Below are positions 22,002-34,984 of a stretch of 64,000 nucleotides of DNA, piece by piece. The first letter of the stretch is position 1. Each line of letters starts with the position of its first letter. The notes below the pieces were generated by a model that was given only the letters and a program-made list of their open reading frames with translations, did not search any database and was not told the origin of the DNA. The DNA lies in the NCBI GenBank assembly GCA_028622995.1, contig JAJQJQ010000016.1, positions 1,488,001 to 1,552,000 of the forward strand, in the 5' to 3' direction. This DNA comes from Panagrolaimus kolymaensis. Its lineage: Eukaryota > Nematoda > Chromadorea > Rhabditida > Panagrolaimidae. The position numbers were made by a program, and so were the translations under genes.

Positions 22002-25000
22002 TTACGCTTTTGATTTCTTTTTAGCCTTTTCATCAGGTGTAAACTGAAAATTAATAATTATATAAATCTTATAAAAGACTAAAAAAACTTACAGGCTTTC
22101 CAAGTGCAATGCGTTTTTTTTCTTCGTCATCGATAGGTTCTACGGTAGCGGGAATTTGGTCGATTCCAGCAATCCGACTTCGAAGGAATTTTTGTGTCAT
22201 AAATTGTTGGAGAAGCATTCGACGACATCGCTGCTTAATTGCTAAAGCTATATCCAACCATGTCCAATTTTTATCGTGATATTCACAAATTGGAAAAGTG
22301 AAAGTAAATCGATCAACATCTTCAAGGTTTTTTTCTTTGTTACCTTTGTAAGATACAACAAACGTAACTTGAGGAATTATAATGTAAACGAAGACATTAT
22401 TCTTTTCAGCTCTTTCTTTCATTTTATCAATTTCATCTGAATGAATTTCTGAAATTGCTTGAGGTTTATTTCGAAGGGATCCATTCATGGCTCCTCGAAG
22501 CCGACGAGTCAGTGAAAATGAACCGGATGAATGAGCTTGTTGGGATTCATCAGTTTTATCAAGATTTTGTTGATCTTCTTTATCAATATTTCTTCCAGGA
22601 AAGAAGAATGCCATCATTTTGGAAAAAAATCGATACGTAATTTGTACATGCATTGGATTAATATTAACTTCAAAATGTTCTTTAACGCAAATTCCTCCAA
22701 CTGGAGCTAATTCTCGACAAATAACTCTCAAAGCTGGTGTTTTATCTGATCCACCGCCTTGGGGGTTAGGAAGCCTTGCTAATGCTTCACGATATTTGCT
22801 ATCAGGAATGAGATTATCAACTTTGATGGTTCCAACTTCGAGGAAATGTTCCCCAGAGTTATCGATTCGAGCCGTTCGAGTGTAAAGAAAATTGCGAATT
22901 TGCATTTCAGTAATAGAAATTTGGCCATCATTTTCTGTTAATCGCCATGAACAATCTTCAAAACAAACTTCGAAACGTCGAGCAATAAGAGATTGTTCAT
23001 CATCGTGTTGAAGGGCATGCAATCGATGAAGCTCTGATCGCTCTTCCATTTCACGCTCTTTAAAGCAACTTATTGTCATTGCAAGTTCATCAATAAGAGC
23101 TAATTGGCGAGCTTTTGAATCATCAATTTCTTTTTTCAAATTTTCGCTATCTTCTAACATTTGCATGGTTCCTGAGCCACCAGCTTGTTGTCGATTAAGA
23201 AAAAAGGCTTGTCTTTCAAGAGATCGAATAATCGCAACAATTTCACGTAAATCACTTTGCATTTTTTCAATAGAATTTCGAACATCTTCTTTTGGAATTT
23301 TTATTAATTTAAACCATAATCGTCGACGATTTTCTTCCGATTGTTTCTTTTTTGGATCAACAAAAAGTACCAAATGATTTACAATATCGAGAAGAACTTG
23401 ATATTGCTCTGAATTGGTACAAACTTCAAGCATATTATGTTTTAGGGTAAAACAATCGACATCTTCTCGTTTGTCCAGAACATCATCCGTTGATTCATTC
23501 ATTTTTGGAATAACAAGCTTTTCAAATTTTTCAATATTTAAAATATCCGAAAATGTTATAAAAAATATTTGACAACTACAACGACCACCAACGCGTTGAA
23601 GTTGATATTCTCTAATTCCAGTTAATGTATCCTCATCATCTAAATATTTTAATTAATTTTAAGATTCACGCAGTATCTTAAAAATCTTACCAACTACAAT
23701 CCCACCTACTGCTTCTCCACTATTACGATAAGAACTAATTTTATCACTTCCTGTTGCATCATCAGCTTGTTTTTGAATTATTTTGCGGCTAACAAATCGA
23801 AAATGTTCACGGTTTATTATTGCTTTTCCAATAACTAATGGAGCAAAATATTGCATTCCACTAAGCATTGCAGTCCATGATTTCTTTAATAATAATTGAG
23901 CATTTCTCCATACCGGTGTATGAACTTTATGAGAAATTGATGCATGATCAGCCGTCATTAAAACAAATCCATCCTTTTCACAACCAATTAGCATTACTTG
24001 ACTATGAAGTAAATCAATTTGCCAATTATTTTGTACTACATCATTTTTCTTTGAAAGTGCAACCCCATTCAATGCATCTTCAGGTCTTTCAATGGTATCC
24101 TCGCTATAAGCCACAACTTGATCGCCCATTGTACCAACAAGCTTCCACAATAACGAAGAAGCTCCACCATCGTCAAATTGTGGCCTTCCATCAGTTCGAA
24201 CATTTCGACTTGGACTTTTTTCTGGTCCATCATTTGATGATACTCTCATTACGGGAGCAGGTGGTGCTTGTTGTTGTCTCGCACTTCCATGATTTTCTTG
24301 TGATTGAGAAAATTCAAGAATTTTCATTGCATCGTTTGAAAGAACTTTTTTGAGTAGATGAGCCTTTTGGAATCCTTCCATAATGGCTAAACAGGAATCA
24401 CGGTTGTCCACAGTCCAGGAAGCTTTAAGTTCTTGTATTGTTAACCTGTGAAGGGCAACTAGATGAGAATCCAAATTGTCTTTGGAAGGTTCAGGAGTGT
24501 CATCACAATTTCCTCGAAAATATGTAAGTCTTGAAAAACCAAGGAAAAATGATCGATGATTTTCTTGATTGATATTTATTTTATTCATTTCTGGTTGTCG
24601 ATTCGCACCATATAATTGAAGTTGGGCATTTTCAAGTTGGACGGAAAAGAATGAAGTCTTCCATGCGGTTTGAGACCTTCTTTGAAGCCCTTCAAGATTT
24701 TCATTTCGAATTATTTGAAGATCCGTTCCCCATGTAACTAAAAGGTTTTCACAAAAGAGTCGAAAACCATGCGAGGTTGGAGAAAATGACATCCAATAAG
24801 TTGTCATACATCGTGGTATTGTAGCACTAAAGTTTAAATGCCTGAAAATTAAACCATTTTTAGATATGCGAAAATTACAATCAAATGCTTACTTTAAGTG
24901 TCGACTTAATTGTTGCTTTTTAATATGAGGCGTATTAAAAAGTGGCCCTCGTTTAATTGGACGATTAACCATGGTTAAAGTATTTTTCATAAAATCAAAC

Positions 25001-28000
25001 CATTTTACTGTATTAGCAAAAATTAACATTTGGGGGCAATCATTGGATGATACATTAAATTCAGGTGGGGATTTAACTTCAACGTTCATTGAAACATCCA
25101 AATATGATGAACGAAAAGATCTGAATGAATCATGTTCGATGTTTGTAGAATATTCAGGAAGTTTTGTTGGTGCCACGGGTGTTGCTGAATGATGATCGTG
25201 AGGAGAACCGAGGCAAACCCATTCAAGATTGATTCCCCATTTGAAGCCGGGAACATGTAAAAGCCGACTATCATCATATTTGGAAGCAGTTCTAATAAAA
25301 GCATCAACGTCACTCTGAATTCTAAATTGTCCTGAGGTCCACTCAATTCCATAATTTTCCCATATAACATCCATTAATTCTGTTTCATTATAAGGATCAG
25401 GTGAAGCTAACATTGAAGTGGTAAGCTTTTTACAAAGCATTAAAAATCTTCCATGAAGCAAAAGACGAACTTTATCCCAGAAAAGTAAGGGTGGTGAAGG
25501 ATCTCGAGATGGAGCATTAACATAATTCCAACAAAGACTTATCATCGAAAGACATGGCTCCCAACATGGGCCATAAGTGGCTGTGAGCTGAGTTATTTCT
25601 AAAGCATCAAGATAGTTAAACTAAAATTGAACGAAAAATTTACCGCATTGAAGGTCATAATAGAATTTTAATGGGCACATATTTCTATTTATTTGATAAA
25701 CACCCCATGGTTTTGGAAGCTCTATATATTCATGACGGATTGATCGGTCACCAGCAAGATGTTCAGCAGCTCCAACAAAACCCCAAAAATATGCTTCCTT
25801 GATATCTGAGTATGGCAAAGGATAATCTCGAAATTGCATTCGACTTTCAGCCACGTCCAATTCGATCGCTCTTGCCAACATTGTGCTAAATTCCATTGAA
25901 TCACCATTGAGAAAAGATTCAGGATTTACATGTTCCATTAAATTTAAAACATTTTCTTTCCCATGGAGGCTTTGATCGGCAAAAGCATGAAGTTGAAAAT
26001 CCTTCATAGTCCAAAGAAGGAGCTGCCGATGGAGTGGTTGTTGAAGTTGTCGAATTCTATCAACATAAATTTGTGCATCTTTGACTGCTAATTTTTGATA
26101 CATCGCATCAATTTTTGATTTTGGTAATAAAGGATTTTCTCTTTGAAGATCCGCTATTGTTTCTTCAAGAATTTGACGTCGTCTTTCTCGCTCAAAAACT
26201 TCATCCATCATTACTTCATATATTGTTTGTAATTGGACTTCAAATGGATCATCATTCATTTGCAATGATGCAGTCTGAAATCAATTGGAAGCTACTAAAG
26301 AAAACCAGTGTAAAGCAAACCTTAAAAGTAACGCGTAAATCTGAAGGTAAAGGGCTATCAGCTGTAAATTTCCTTGGTTTGTGCTCATGTACAAGTTTAA
26401 TCCATTTTACCGAATTAATAACTTCTTCATAAGCATCTGCGAAATTATATTCAAATGGAAATACAATTTGAAGCGAATCTGCGTGCCACCACCAAAGTTT
26501 ATTTGTACGATTTTGGAGTTCACGAAATTCTTGCCTTCCCATATCCATTCGTGAATTAGCTGCAAGCCTTTGAATTCGTGGAGATTCAAGGTTTAAAATC
26601 AAATGAGTATCCATTTCAAGCAAAAATGTTGGAGCCGAAATATCGATTACTGCATCAACTTTAACAAAATGAATTGATGGAACCACCCATCGCATAAAAT
26701 GATTTTGAGGTAAGCGAAAACCAAAATCAACTGGATGATCACTAAATATGGTAAGAAGCAAACGAGAATCAGAATGTTTGTTTGGATATGGGGATGATAA
26801 AGTTCTGGATATTTCTCGAATTTTCCTAAAAAAATATTAATTATTAATATTTTTGAAACTTGTACAATTCATGTACGGACGACGGGTGCACATACCGATA
26901 AACTTCGTAAAAAACGATATATGCTAAAGGAGACCATACAAGTTCAACAGAGCTCTCAAAATGAGTTATAAATTCTCTTGAAGTAATATTATTTACAAAG
27001 CGAATTGAAATTTTTTGACATCCTCCACAAGGTTGAATTAAATAGGATTTATGAGTTTCAGAAGTCATTTGAAACCAATTTGATGGAATGTAAGGTATTT
27101 CCGAAGAAAGTTCACCTTGAACTAATTTTATATCTTCTATCATCATTGAAAATACATTAGCTGAAGTGCTGCATTCAATTCTCCAATTTTCAACTGAAAA
27201 TGCTAAAAATGCGGCATGCTTTGCTGTGAAAAAACAATCCAATTTTTTTGCCGATATTTGAATTACAAAATCATTTATTTGACTTCGGCTTGAAAGAGTA
27301 TCCACAGATTCCCACGAATCACTATTTACAAGTGTTGGAGCCTTTGTTAAAATATCTTCTGGCCGAAGATCATCTTTTTGATTACGAAATGATTGAATAA
27401 AATCAACAATTAATGTAATTACTTCTTCTTCCCATTCAAATTGGCATTCATCAAGTTGAATGCATAAATGTTTGTTACCACGATATTTAGTAAACTAAAA
27501 TATAAGCTATAATAACATTCAATTAAATATTAGAAAATTTACCTTTGCTAGACCAGCTCCAATAGCTACTGTAGTTCCCCAAGCATGTTTAGTTGGATCT
27601 AATGTAACTCTTTCATTGATAACTCCACCTTCAGAATGATGGCCAAATAAGCTTTCAACGCCAAATTCGACTTCATTCAATGCTTGATCGGCTGACAATG
27701 TAGCCAAATCAATTCCAAAAACCACTGCCGAACCATCAGCATTTCTTAGTTGACATTGAAAATCGGTTAATTCAGATTCAATAAAAATTCGAGGTGATGA
27801 TGCTGTGTCTATTACATCCATTCCGCCTTCCATATTTTTAAAATCATCTTCAATTAAAATATTTTGATGAGTAAAATCATCTTCAAATGTTGATTCGGGT
27901 TCAAATAGCTTTGATAAATGTGGTCCTCTTGAATAATTAATCCACCATGAAAGATCCTGTTGATATAATACAATGAATGGAGTAAAAATATTGATAGAAA

Positions 28001-29180
28001 CTTGAAAAGTTGATGAAGTCAAAATAATGGCAGGTGGAGTTGGTGGTGAAATATTTGAAAATATTGTTGCTATAAATTGTTGACAACGAAAATGTGAATC
28101 AGCGGAATTATCTGTAATTTTACAATCTGTAAATTGAATGGATGCAGTTTGAAGTGAATTATCTACTGCAGCTTTCATCGTTTGTAAATTTAATGATAAT
28201 CGTCGAGAAGTTGAAATGTTAAAAGATGCAATAAATTGAATGGATAATTTATCAATATTAAAATTAATATTTGGTGTTGTTCGAAGAAGTCTAATGAGCA
28301 TAGGATCTTTGGGATATTCCAGAGAAGCTTCACGATTTATTTTACGTACTGTATGGTTATTTATATAATTAATTATACCTAAAAATTAAACAAGTGCTCA
28401 AGTATCGTAAAGAAAGGCAGTATAGAAAATTATGTCTTACCATCATAAATAATAATTCTTGGATTTCCAAGATTAACAGAAAATTTCTTTAATTTTCCTG
28501 TTCCTTCAGTAATATCAACCGAAGCAGAACCCGCAAGGCTTACATCCAAAAGTAAAGCATCTATTTTCTTTCGCAAAAATAATTTACTTTGTATTAATTT
28601 ACATTTAAGTTCAATTTGAAGTCCTTCACGTTCCAAATAGGTTTCCAAACAAAGATTATCAAATGTAACATGTAAGAGACATCCAGGCAGGGCATCAAGT
28701 AAAACGATATTGGACGTATTAACTTTAGCTCCAACATATTGAATCCATTGCATTAAACGGGCTTGCTTTTCTGGATTTAAATTATTTGTTGGCTTATTTA
28801 TATTTTCTTTTTTAATATTTTGAATTAATGATAATTCACTTTCAACTCGTAAATCGGCAGCTGTAAACATAATGGGCTTTCTAAATTAATTTTTATTAAT
28901 TAAATTTTTTTATCATAGTACAAAATTTAAATTAAAAAAAAAACCTTTGCTCTTGATTAACAAAGCTTGAAGATAATCTAAGATCATGAATTTCAACTGA
29001 AATTCCATTACAAATAATAATTTTAACATTTTGTATTCGAAATAAACCAATTCCAGTAAGTTTAACACTTTTCCAACCAAAATGTCTTGCAAGAATTTTC
29101 GATAAAACCCAACCAAGATATTGCCAACAAAGGAATATAATTGGAATTAAAATAAGAAATAAATAAATTACCCATATCAT
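22002..29180 (-). CDS. BLTP2: Bridge-like lipid transfer protein 2 (KIAA0100/hobbit)
   Basis: A gene of about a dozen exons encoding roughly 2,200 residues, the usual size of BLTP2 (KIAA0100; hobbit in flies; SABRE in plants). These rod-like proteins carry lipids along a hydrophobic groove at ER-plasma membrane contacts. The N-terminus (start 29180) is a hydrophobic ER anchor, [19 protein letters not shown], followed by beta-groove segments. A charged coiled coil appears around [18 protein letters not shown]. The C-terminal third carries the family block [19 protein letters not shown], then [35 protein letters not shown] [18 protein letters not shown] and [16 protein letters not shown]. The last exon (22002-22044) encodes a Lys-rich tail ending KKKSKA. 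All internal exons join in frame as far as I could follow. A single-copy gene is expected. Confidence 0.9.
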
Positions 29181-29524
29181 CGTTTTCCAATTAAGTTAGC
29201 TGTTTTATATTTAAATTCATTGCCTACAAAAACGAAAAGGATATATGCATAAATTATGTCGAAGAAAAACAAAAATTTATTTTAATAGGTATGATTATGT
29301 GCCAAAAACACAATAATGTTATATTATTTTAAAGTAAAATCGTTGCATTTATTATAAATCGTAAACACGAAGAAAGGAAGCACCCGCTATAATAATAACG
29401 ACAAAAAAATGCAGGTAAAAAAATATTACTTTAGTGTATTATAAAAAGACTAGAAACTGCATAATTACATAAGTGGAATGTGGACATTATTAAGTTGAAG
29501 GTAAAAAGAAAGGCAATTATGGCT
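29181..29524. other. Intergenic between ZIP and BLTP2 genes
   Basis: A 344-bp AT-rich spacer between two minus-strand genes. It is longer than the nearby operon-like gaps, so BLTP2 probably has its own promoter here. No motif can be named. Confidence 0.4.
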
Positions 29525-30831
29525 TCAGTCATCACCACTATCGGGAAAGAGATAAACAAATAACGCAACACCAAGAAATCCGAAAAGAAGGCATAAAAAT
29601 TTAAGTGGTCGATGTCCTCTTTGTTTTAATTCATGTGGAAGAATTTCAAATGATGTTATATACAGAAAAGTACCACATGCAATTGATTGAAGGATTCCAG
29701 ATACAAGATGAGTTGTCCCTTTTGAGCTTTGATTCATAAATCGAATAATACCAAGACCGAAAAATCCACCAATAAGAACTTGGGCGGAAAATATTGTACA
29801 GCAAATGATTACGGTGAAATTTTTTAAACGAGATTGAACCAACCTAAAAAGGGTCTGGGCATTTTGAGGCAAATCATTGCTAAAGAAATTAATTTTATAC
29901 ACTCACCGTACGCCTAATGAAAATCCAATAACACTTTTATGAATAACTAAGGCAGCAAATACCTGTAGAAGAACAGAAGCTTGATCGATAAGCCCAAGCG
30001 ACAGACCTCGAAACAAATAAAATTTATTTTACTTTATTTTAATTTATAAAAAATTAATGTAATATGTACCTTCAAAAACAGCATGCATCGAAAGAGCAGC
30101 AACAAATAAAATAGCTCTCATCGAGCTATGAGCTTCTGGATCGAAATGAATATCATTATCTTCATTTCCTGGAGATGGAGGTTCTGGCACAGAAGGAGAT
30201 TCAGGTAATGGATCATGATGCTCTAAAAAATCATGCATTTAGTAAAGATCATTCCAAAGTTCTATTCTTCATACCACCCAATAACCTATCCACTTCTGAA
30301 TCACCAATCCAATTTCTTTCCCGTGCATAAACAATTGCCTAAAACATTTTGGTTGAAAAATCGCAAGTGTCTTATTGTATACTTGTTCAATAAATAAAAC
30401 AAATAAAAATCCAACGGCAATAAAAAATGGTGCAACAGGAAAGGGTGCATCTCGTTGTAAATATTTAAAAGCCTTTTCCACGCATTCTAAACTATCGGGT
30501 AATAAATCGAGTAAACATGTTCCAAGAAAGACGCCTCCTAAAAATTAGCTTTAATACTTTAATAAATAAAAAGAATTTTACCTCCAAAGCATGAAATAAG
30601 TGAAAAAATTGCTGTACTATTAGATGTATGACGATGTATCGCATAATTTTTCAATACAAATGCAAGCTAAAATAAGGCTATTAAGGGATAATGCCAGAAA
30701 TATGATATTAAACTAACCATGCTTGCAAGCAATGTAAGTAAGAATAATCCAACAATTAAAACAGCTTTTAAAGCACCTGTACTAGGATTTAAAGGCTCTG
30801 GCGAAACTGTTACATTGTTGAAATGATCCAT
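29525..30831 (-). CDS. ZIP-family zinc transporter (SLC39A1-3-like)
   Basis: A multi-exon membrane protein of the ZIP family, which moves zinc into the cytosol across the plasma membrane. Hydrophobic helices include ALKAVLIVGLFLLTLLASM at the N-terminus and APFFIAVGFLFVLFIEQ. An acidic and proline-rich cytoplasmic loop follows (EHHDPLPESPSVPEPPSPG). Transmembrane helix 4 carries SMHAVFEGLSLGL, and helix 5 carries ALVIHKSVIGFSLG; these histidine/glutamate motifs form the zinc path. The C-terminal helix ends VYLFPDSGDD. Helix content and motifs fit ZIP1/2/3, and no HExPHE motif of the LIV-1 group is seen. The start ATG directly follows a TTTTGAAG acceptor, 152 bp after the HP1 stop codon, so it is a likely downstream cistron. 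Confidence 0.88.
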
Positions 30832-30983
30832 CTTCAAAATAAAAAAAAAGAATCAAATGAGAAAAATTACAAAAGTATTTTCACGAAAAGACGTGCATTT
30901 CAAAGAGAGAGGAGAAAAGAGAAAAAGAAGTATTACATTTATTAATGTGTGTAAAACAAAGGTAAGTGACAGCAATTAATAAA
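30832..30983 (-). promoter_or_regulatory. Intercistronic region HP1 to ZIP
   Basis: A 152-bp spacer on the minus strand with an AATAAA at 30938-30943 (read in reverse), a U/C-rich tract and an AG acceptor immediately before the ZIP ATG. This is the standard layout of a nematode operon junction. Confidence 0.6.
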
Positions 30984-32095
30984 TTATTTGTTAGAATCTA
31001 GCTTATCAGAAATTTCATCTTCAGGAGAATATTCGATACGACTCAAGAAAAAATCCATGATAGCCTAAAAAATGAATGATAAGATTATATAATAAACTTT
31101 TAATACTTAATACATACATCGAGATTTTGGAGAGCAACAGCTTTTGGATCAGCCAGAGCAACTTTGCCATTTTCTTTTGTAACAACAGCCATATTTTTGC
31201 CATCGTCGTCTGAAAAGAGTAATTATAAATTATATAATAAAAGTTTAACTGGTTCCTCATTTGATAATTCAAAAATCGAGTGAAACTTACTATACATTCC
31301 AATCACGTCCTTAACAATATAATTAAGCTTTGATATTTGTTTAACAGAAGTAAATTTTTTGGAAGGAGCACTTTCAATGGTAGATGGTTCAACAACTTCT
31401 GGATCTGGAGATTGAGCAGGTTTGACAGCAGTTGGTTTAGAAGCAGGCTTATCTTGCTGAAATTCTAAATGAGTAAGGTAAGAAAAGAAAAATGACAAAC
31501 TTCAGAATCTGATGAATCACTTATTACAAGACGACTTTTAGAAGGGGACTTCTTTCTCTTAGGTGCTGGAATATCTTTGGAAGCATTACGTCGTTTTCTA
31601 TCACCTTTCTCTTCAGGTTCAGCCGATTTGGTGGGAGCCCGAGTTGGCTTCTTTTCAAGTAATGAAGATGATTTCTTTAGAGCTTTTTGAAGTCTCTTTT
31701 CGACATAAGACTTTTTCTATAAAAAAAAGATGTAATAAAAATCATAGCATAAATAATTGAAAAAGAAATTACCTTATCACGAGCTTCTTTAAATTCAGCA
31801 TGAGCTTCAATATAAGCAGTAATAAGATCGGCACAGTCCTAAAATAAGACATGAATAAAAGAGTATTTATCAAATGAAATTAAACTAACACAATTTTCTT
31901 CTGGCTCCCAAGTATCTTCTGCAGGATCATCATAACCTAAAATAGTTCTTATAAAACACGATTCTATTTTGAAATAAAAAATGTACCTTTCCATTTAATC
32001 AAAAATTCAACTCTTCCTCCTTTAAGAACGCGGCCTTCGAGAATTCTTTCAACGATGTATTCATTTTCTCCTGGTACACTTTCACTTTCAGACAT
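30984..32095 (-). CDS. hpl: Heterochromatin protein 1 homologue (chromodomain)
   Basis: Several small exons give about 260 residues. The N-terminus (start 32095) has a chromodomain: EYIVERILEGRVLKGGRVEF, LIKWKGYDDPAEDTWEPEEN and a final helix CADLITAYIEAH. Aromatic-cage positions (Tyr, Trp, Trp/Glu) are in place, so binding to methylated H3K9 is expected. A Lys/Arg-rich hinge follows (KRRNASKDIPAPKRKK, then SDSSDSE, a likely CK2 site). The C-terminus VKDVIGMYDDDGKNMAVV through AIMDFFLSRIEY matches a chromoshadow domain in outline, so dimerisation is likely. It corresponds to C. elegans HPL-1/HPL-2; which of them cannot be decided. It is probably the first gene of an operon with the zinc transporter. 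Confidence 0.85.
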
Positions 32096-32710
32096 GACGG
32101 CAAAATCAACTTTTGTTTAAAAAAAATTAATGGATGCTGTTTGATATATTCGAATGATAAAAGACGATCTTATAAAAAAATAGTGTGAAAGAGTAACAAA
32201 AAAAATATGCAAAAAATGCGGTTATTTATTTATTTCGTTTCAAGAACTTTTAACAAATTTTTACGAGAGCTAACGAAAAAAGTTTTGTGCTTTACTGTTA
32301 AAATTTATAATAATAATTTAATTTTCTGCAACCATACTACTTATGCATTTATAAAAAAATAATAACAAATAAAATAAATTGATGCTTTAACTGGTTTGTT
32401 AATAAAAAGACATCTGGTATAATCCAGCCATAACTAATAACTTCTTTCCCTTTTCGATGCAATCTTGCTTTTTTCTTTTTCGCTTTGGCAGCGTTGAATA
32501 AAATAAATATTATAAGCCTGTTTGCTTTTCTTTTCTTTTTTTTCTTTTACAATTAGCGTTCGTTAAAACTTCCTTTATCTTTCCGCATAATCTAACACCT
32601 TTCTTTTAGGACTCTTTATCGCTTCCATCTCCGGCCTATCTTCTTCTGTGAATGGTTCGCCTCAACATTTAATTTTACGAAAGTTTTATTGCTGCTTCCG
32701 ACATTAAAAT
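32096..32710. promoter_or_regulatory. Divergent intergenic region HP1/MANEA
   Basis: A 615-bp spacer between divergent genes and therefore the site of both promoters. It is AT-rich with T-rich tracts at 32460-32640. No specific binding site is claimed. Confidence 0.4.
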
Positions 32711-34455
32711 ATGACAATAAGTCAATTTTTTAAATTGTGTATTGTTGCTGGTGTTGTATTTACTTTGTTTACGGGTATTACTTTTATGATGAGTTCTTCA
32801 GATTCGGATCAGGTTTGACCATTGATTTTATTTTTTTTCGCGAATATATTATATTATAATGTTTTTAGATGAGAAATCAAGTTAAAGATGTGGTTAACCA
32901 ATTCAAAGTTGATAAAATAATTTCTGATGGTAAAAATGATGTATTTGAAAGTCCAAACGACGCCGAATTGCAACATACAGAAACTCAAAAAGGTAATGAA
33001 TTGCAACAACAACAACAATACCTGCAATCGGAACATTTTCATCCTGCTCCAAGTTTATTGTCAACATTGTTACCAACTGCTGAAATTACTGTACGACCAG
33101 AAGTTCTTCGTCAATTAAAAGAAGTTAAAAACAGCCGTACACCATCAATTCAAGTATTTTATTATCCATGGTATGATAGTCCAAATTACAATAATAACTC
33201 CTATCAACATTGGAACCATGAATACATTCCAAATTGGGACAAACAAGACAAACATGTTTATCCAACTGGTCACCATACTCCTCCAGATGATATTGGCTCT
33301 TGGTTTTATCCTAAACTTGGACCATATTCAAGTCGAGATCCCGTTGTCATCGATCAACACATGAAATGGATGTCTTCAGCTGGAATTGATGTGGCTGTCG
33401 TTAGTTGGTTGCCGTTATCAGAAACTAGAGAAGACGGTGAGATTTTTATTTTGAATGGATTAAATATTTTATGACGAATTTTAGAATATGCTTGGGATAG
33501 TATTGTAACTTTATTGTTAAATGCTTCAGAAAAATATCGTATGAAACTCGCATTTCATTTAGAACCTTATCAAACACGAACAGCTGATTCAGTTAAAAAT
33601 GATATTATTTATCTGGTTGATAAATATGGTACACATCCAGCTTTTTACCGTACTCTACCAAAGAATAAAACTGGCAATGCAGAAAAAGATATGCCTTTAT
33701 TTTATATTTATGATTCATATTTAATCTCCAAGGATGAATGGTACAAAGTAACTAATAAGAATGGAAGCAACACAATTAGAGGTACTCAATATGATTCATT
33801 GCTCATTGGTAGGTTTTTCTTTTTAATTCTTGTCTCAATCACAATAGAATGTTTTAGGTCTTTATGTGAAATATGAAGATCGGTTTGATCTTCAGAAAGC
33901 AGGCTTTGATGGGCTATACACTTATTTTGCTGCTGAAGGCTTCAGTCATGGTTCAACAATGGCAAATTGGCCAGCTCTAAGTACATTTTGCGCTAAAAAT
34001 GCTATGCTTTTCATTCCTTCTGTGAGTCATATTCATTCATGTATGAGCTAATACTTTACTCCTTTTATTTTTTTAGGTTGGTCCAGGATATATTGATACT
34101 CGAGTAAGAGCATGGAATGATAAAAATACTAAAGATAGAGCTAATGGAGATTATTATCGTGAACACTTCAAAATGGCACATACATCAAAAGTAATATTCT
34201 TTTTGTAGTTTTGTTTTTTGTTTTTAAATTACTTATATTTTGTTTTAGGCTGACATTGTATCCATAACAAGCTTTAATGAATGGCACGAAGGAACACAAA
34301 TTGAACCTGCAATTTCTCATATGGACAACAATTTCACTTATTTAGTATATGACCGAAATCCTGATCAATATCTTGAAATTACTCTTCAATCCGTGAAAGA
34401 ATATTTTACGCCTCATCATGAAAATATTCCCATGCAAATTGCCAAAGTTGTATAA
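32711..34455 (+). CDS. MANEA: Glycoprotein endo-alpha-1,2-mannosidase (GH99)
   Basis: Homologue of MANEA, the Golgi GH99 enzyme that trims glucosylated mannose from N-glycans and lets glycoproteins bypass ER glucosidases. Exon 1 encodes a type II signal anchor (FKLCIVAGVVFTLFTGITF). A short stem with a Gln run (LQQQQQYLQ) follows. The catalytic domain has QVFYYPWYDSP, HHTPPDDIGSWFYPKLGPYS, AFHLEPYQTR, YGTHPAFYR, GFDGLYTYFAAEGFSHGS, PSVGPGYIDTRVRAWN and ITSFNEWHEGTQIEP. The acidic residues in HLEPY and the FNEWHEG motif are the ones tied to catalysis in the family. Start (32711) and stop (34453-34455) are clear. Introns are short, except that exon 1 stands apart by 56 nt. Confidence 0.95.
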
Positions 34456-34984
34456 TATTTTTTTTGCTTTGTTTTTATATATATAACGTCTTAATCCGGG
34501 TGCTTTAATTTGTGATAATCACTGTGGAGTTTTTTTTAATAATAATTTTGTAAGAATAAATGCTTTATGATTATGTCTAAATACAATTACGAGATTAATG
34601 GTGGATTGCGGTATTATGAAGTTTAAGACTTTGAACGTGATTGTTGCAAAACATTGATATGAAATTCTCCTTTATCATGCTAATTAACGGATTTATTATT
34701 TTATATGTACATAATATTAGTTTAAAAAAAGATTTACACAACGACAAAAAGAAGATACCATTAGTATTTTGCTTGAGAAACAAAAGGTTTTTTGAAAATT
34801 CCATTCCTCGCTCGATTCTTTTCTCTTTAAATCAAAATTCTCAGTTTGCCAAAGTCATCATTCTTCATCATTGAAATTTTCTTCGTGTTTCAATGTATTT
34901 TTGCATTTTCAAACTCTTCTCATTATCATTTTTTTAAAACCTCTAATTTTTTATTATTATTTTTAGGTTGGTTGTTCAATTACG
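34456..34984. other. Intergenic MANEA to RPN8
   Basis: A 529-bp AT-rich spacer. The last stretch, ending TTATTTTTAG at 34966, is a candidate trans-splice acceptor 18 nt before the RPN8 ATG. Two overlapping short frames around 34600-34870 look like chance. Confidence 0.45.
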
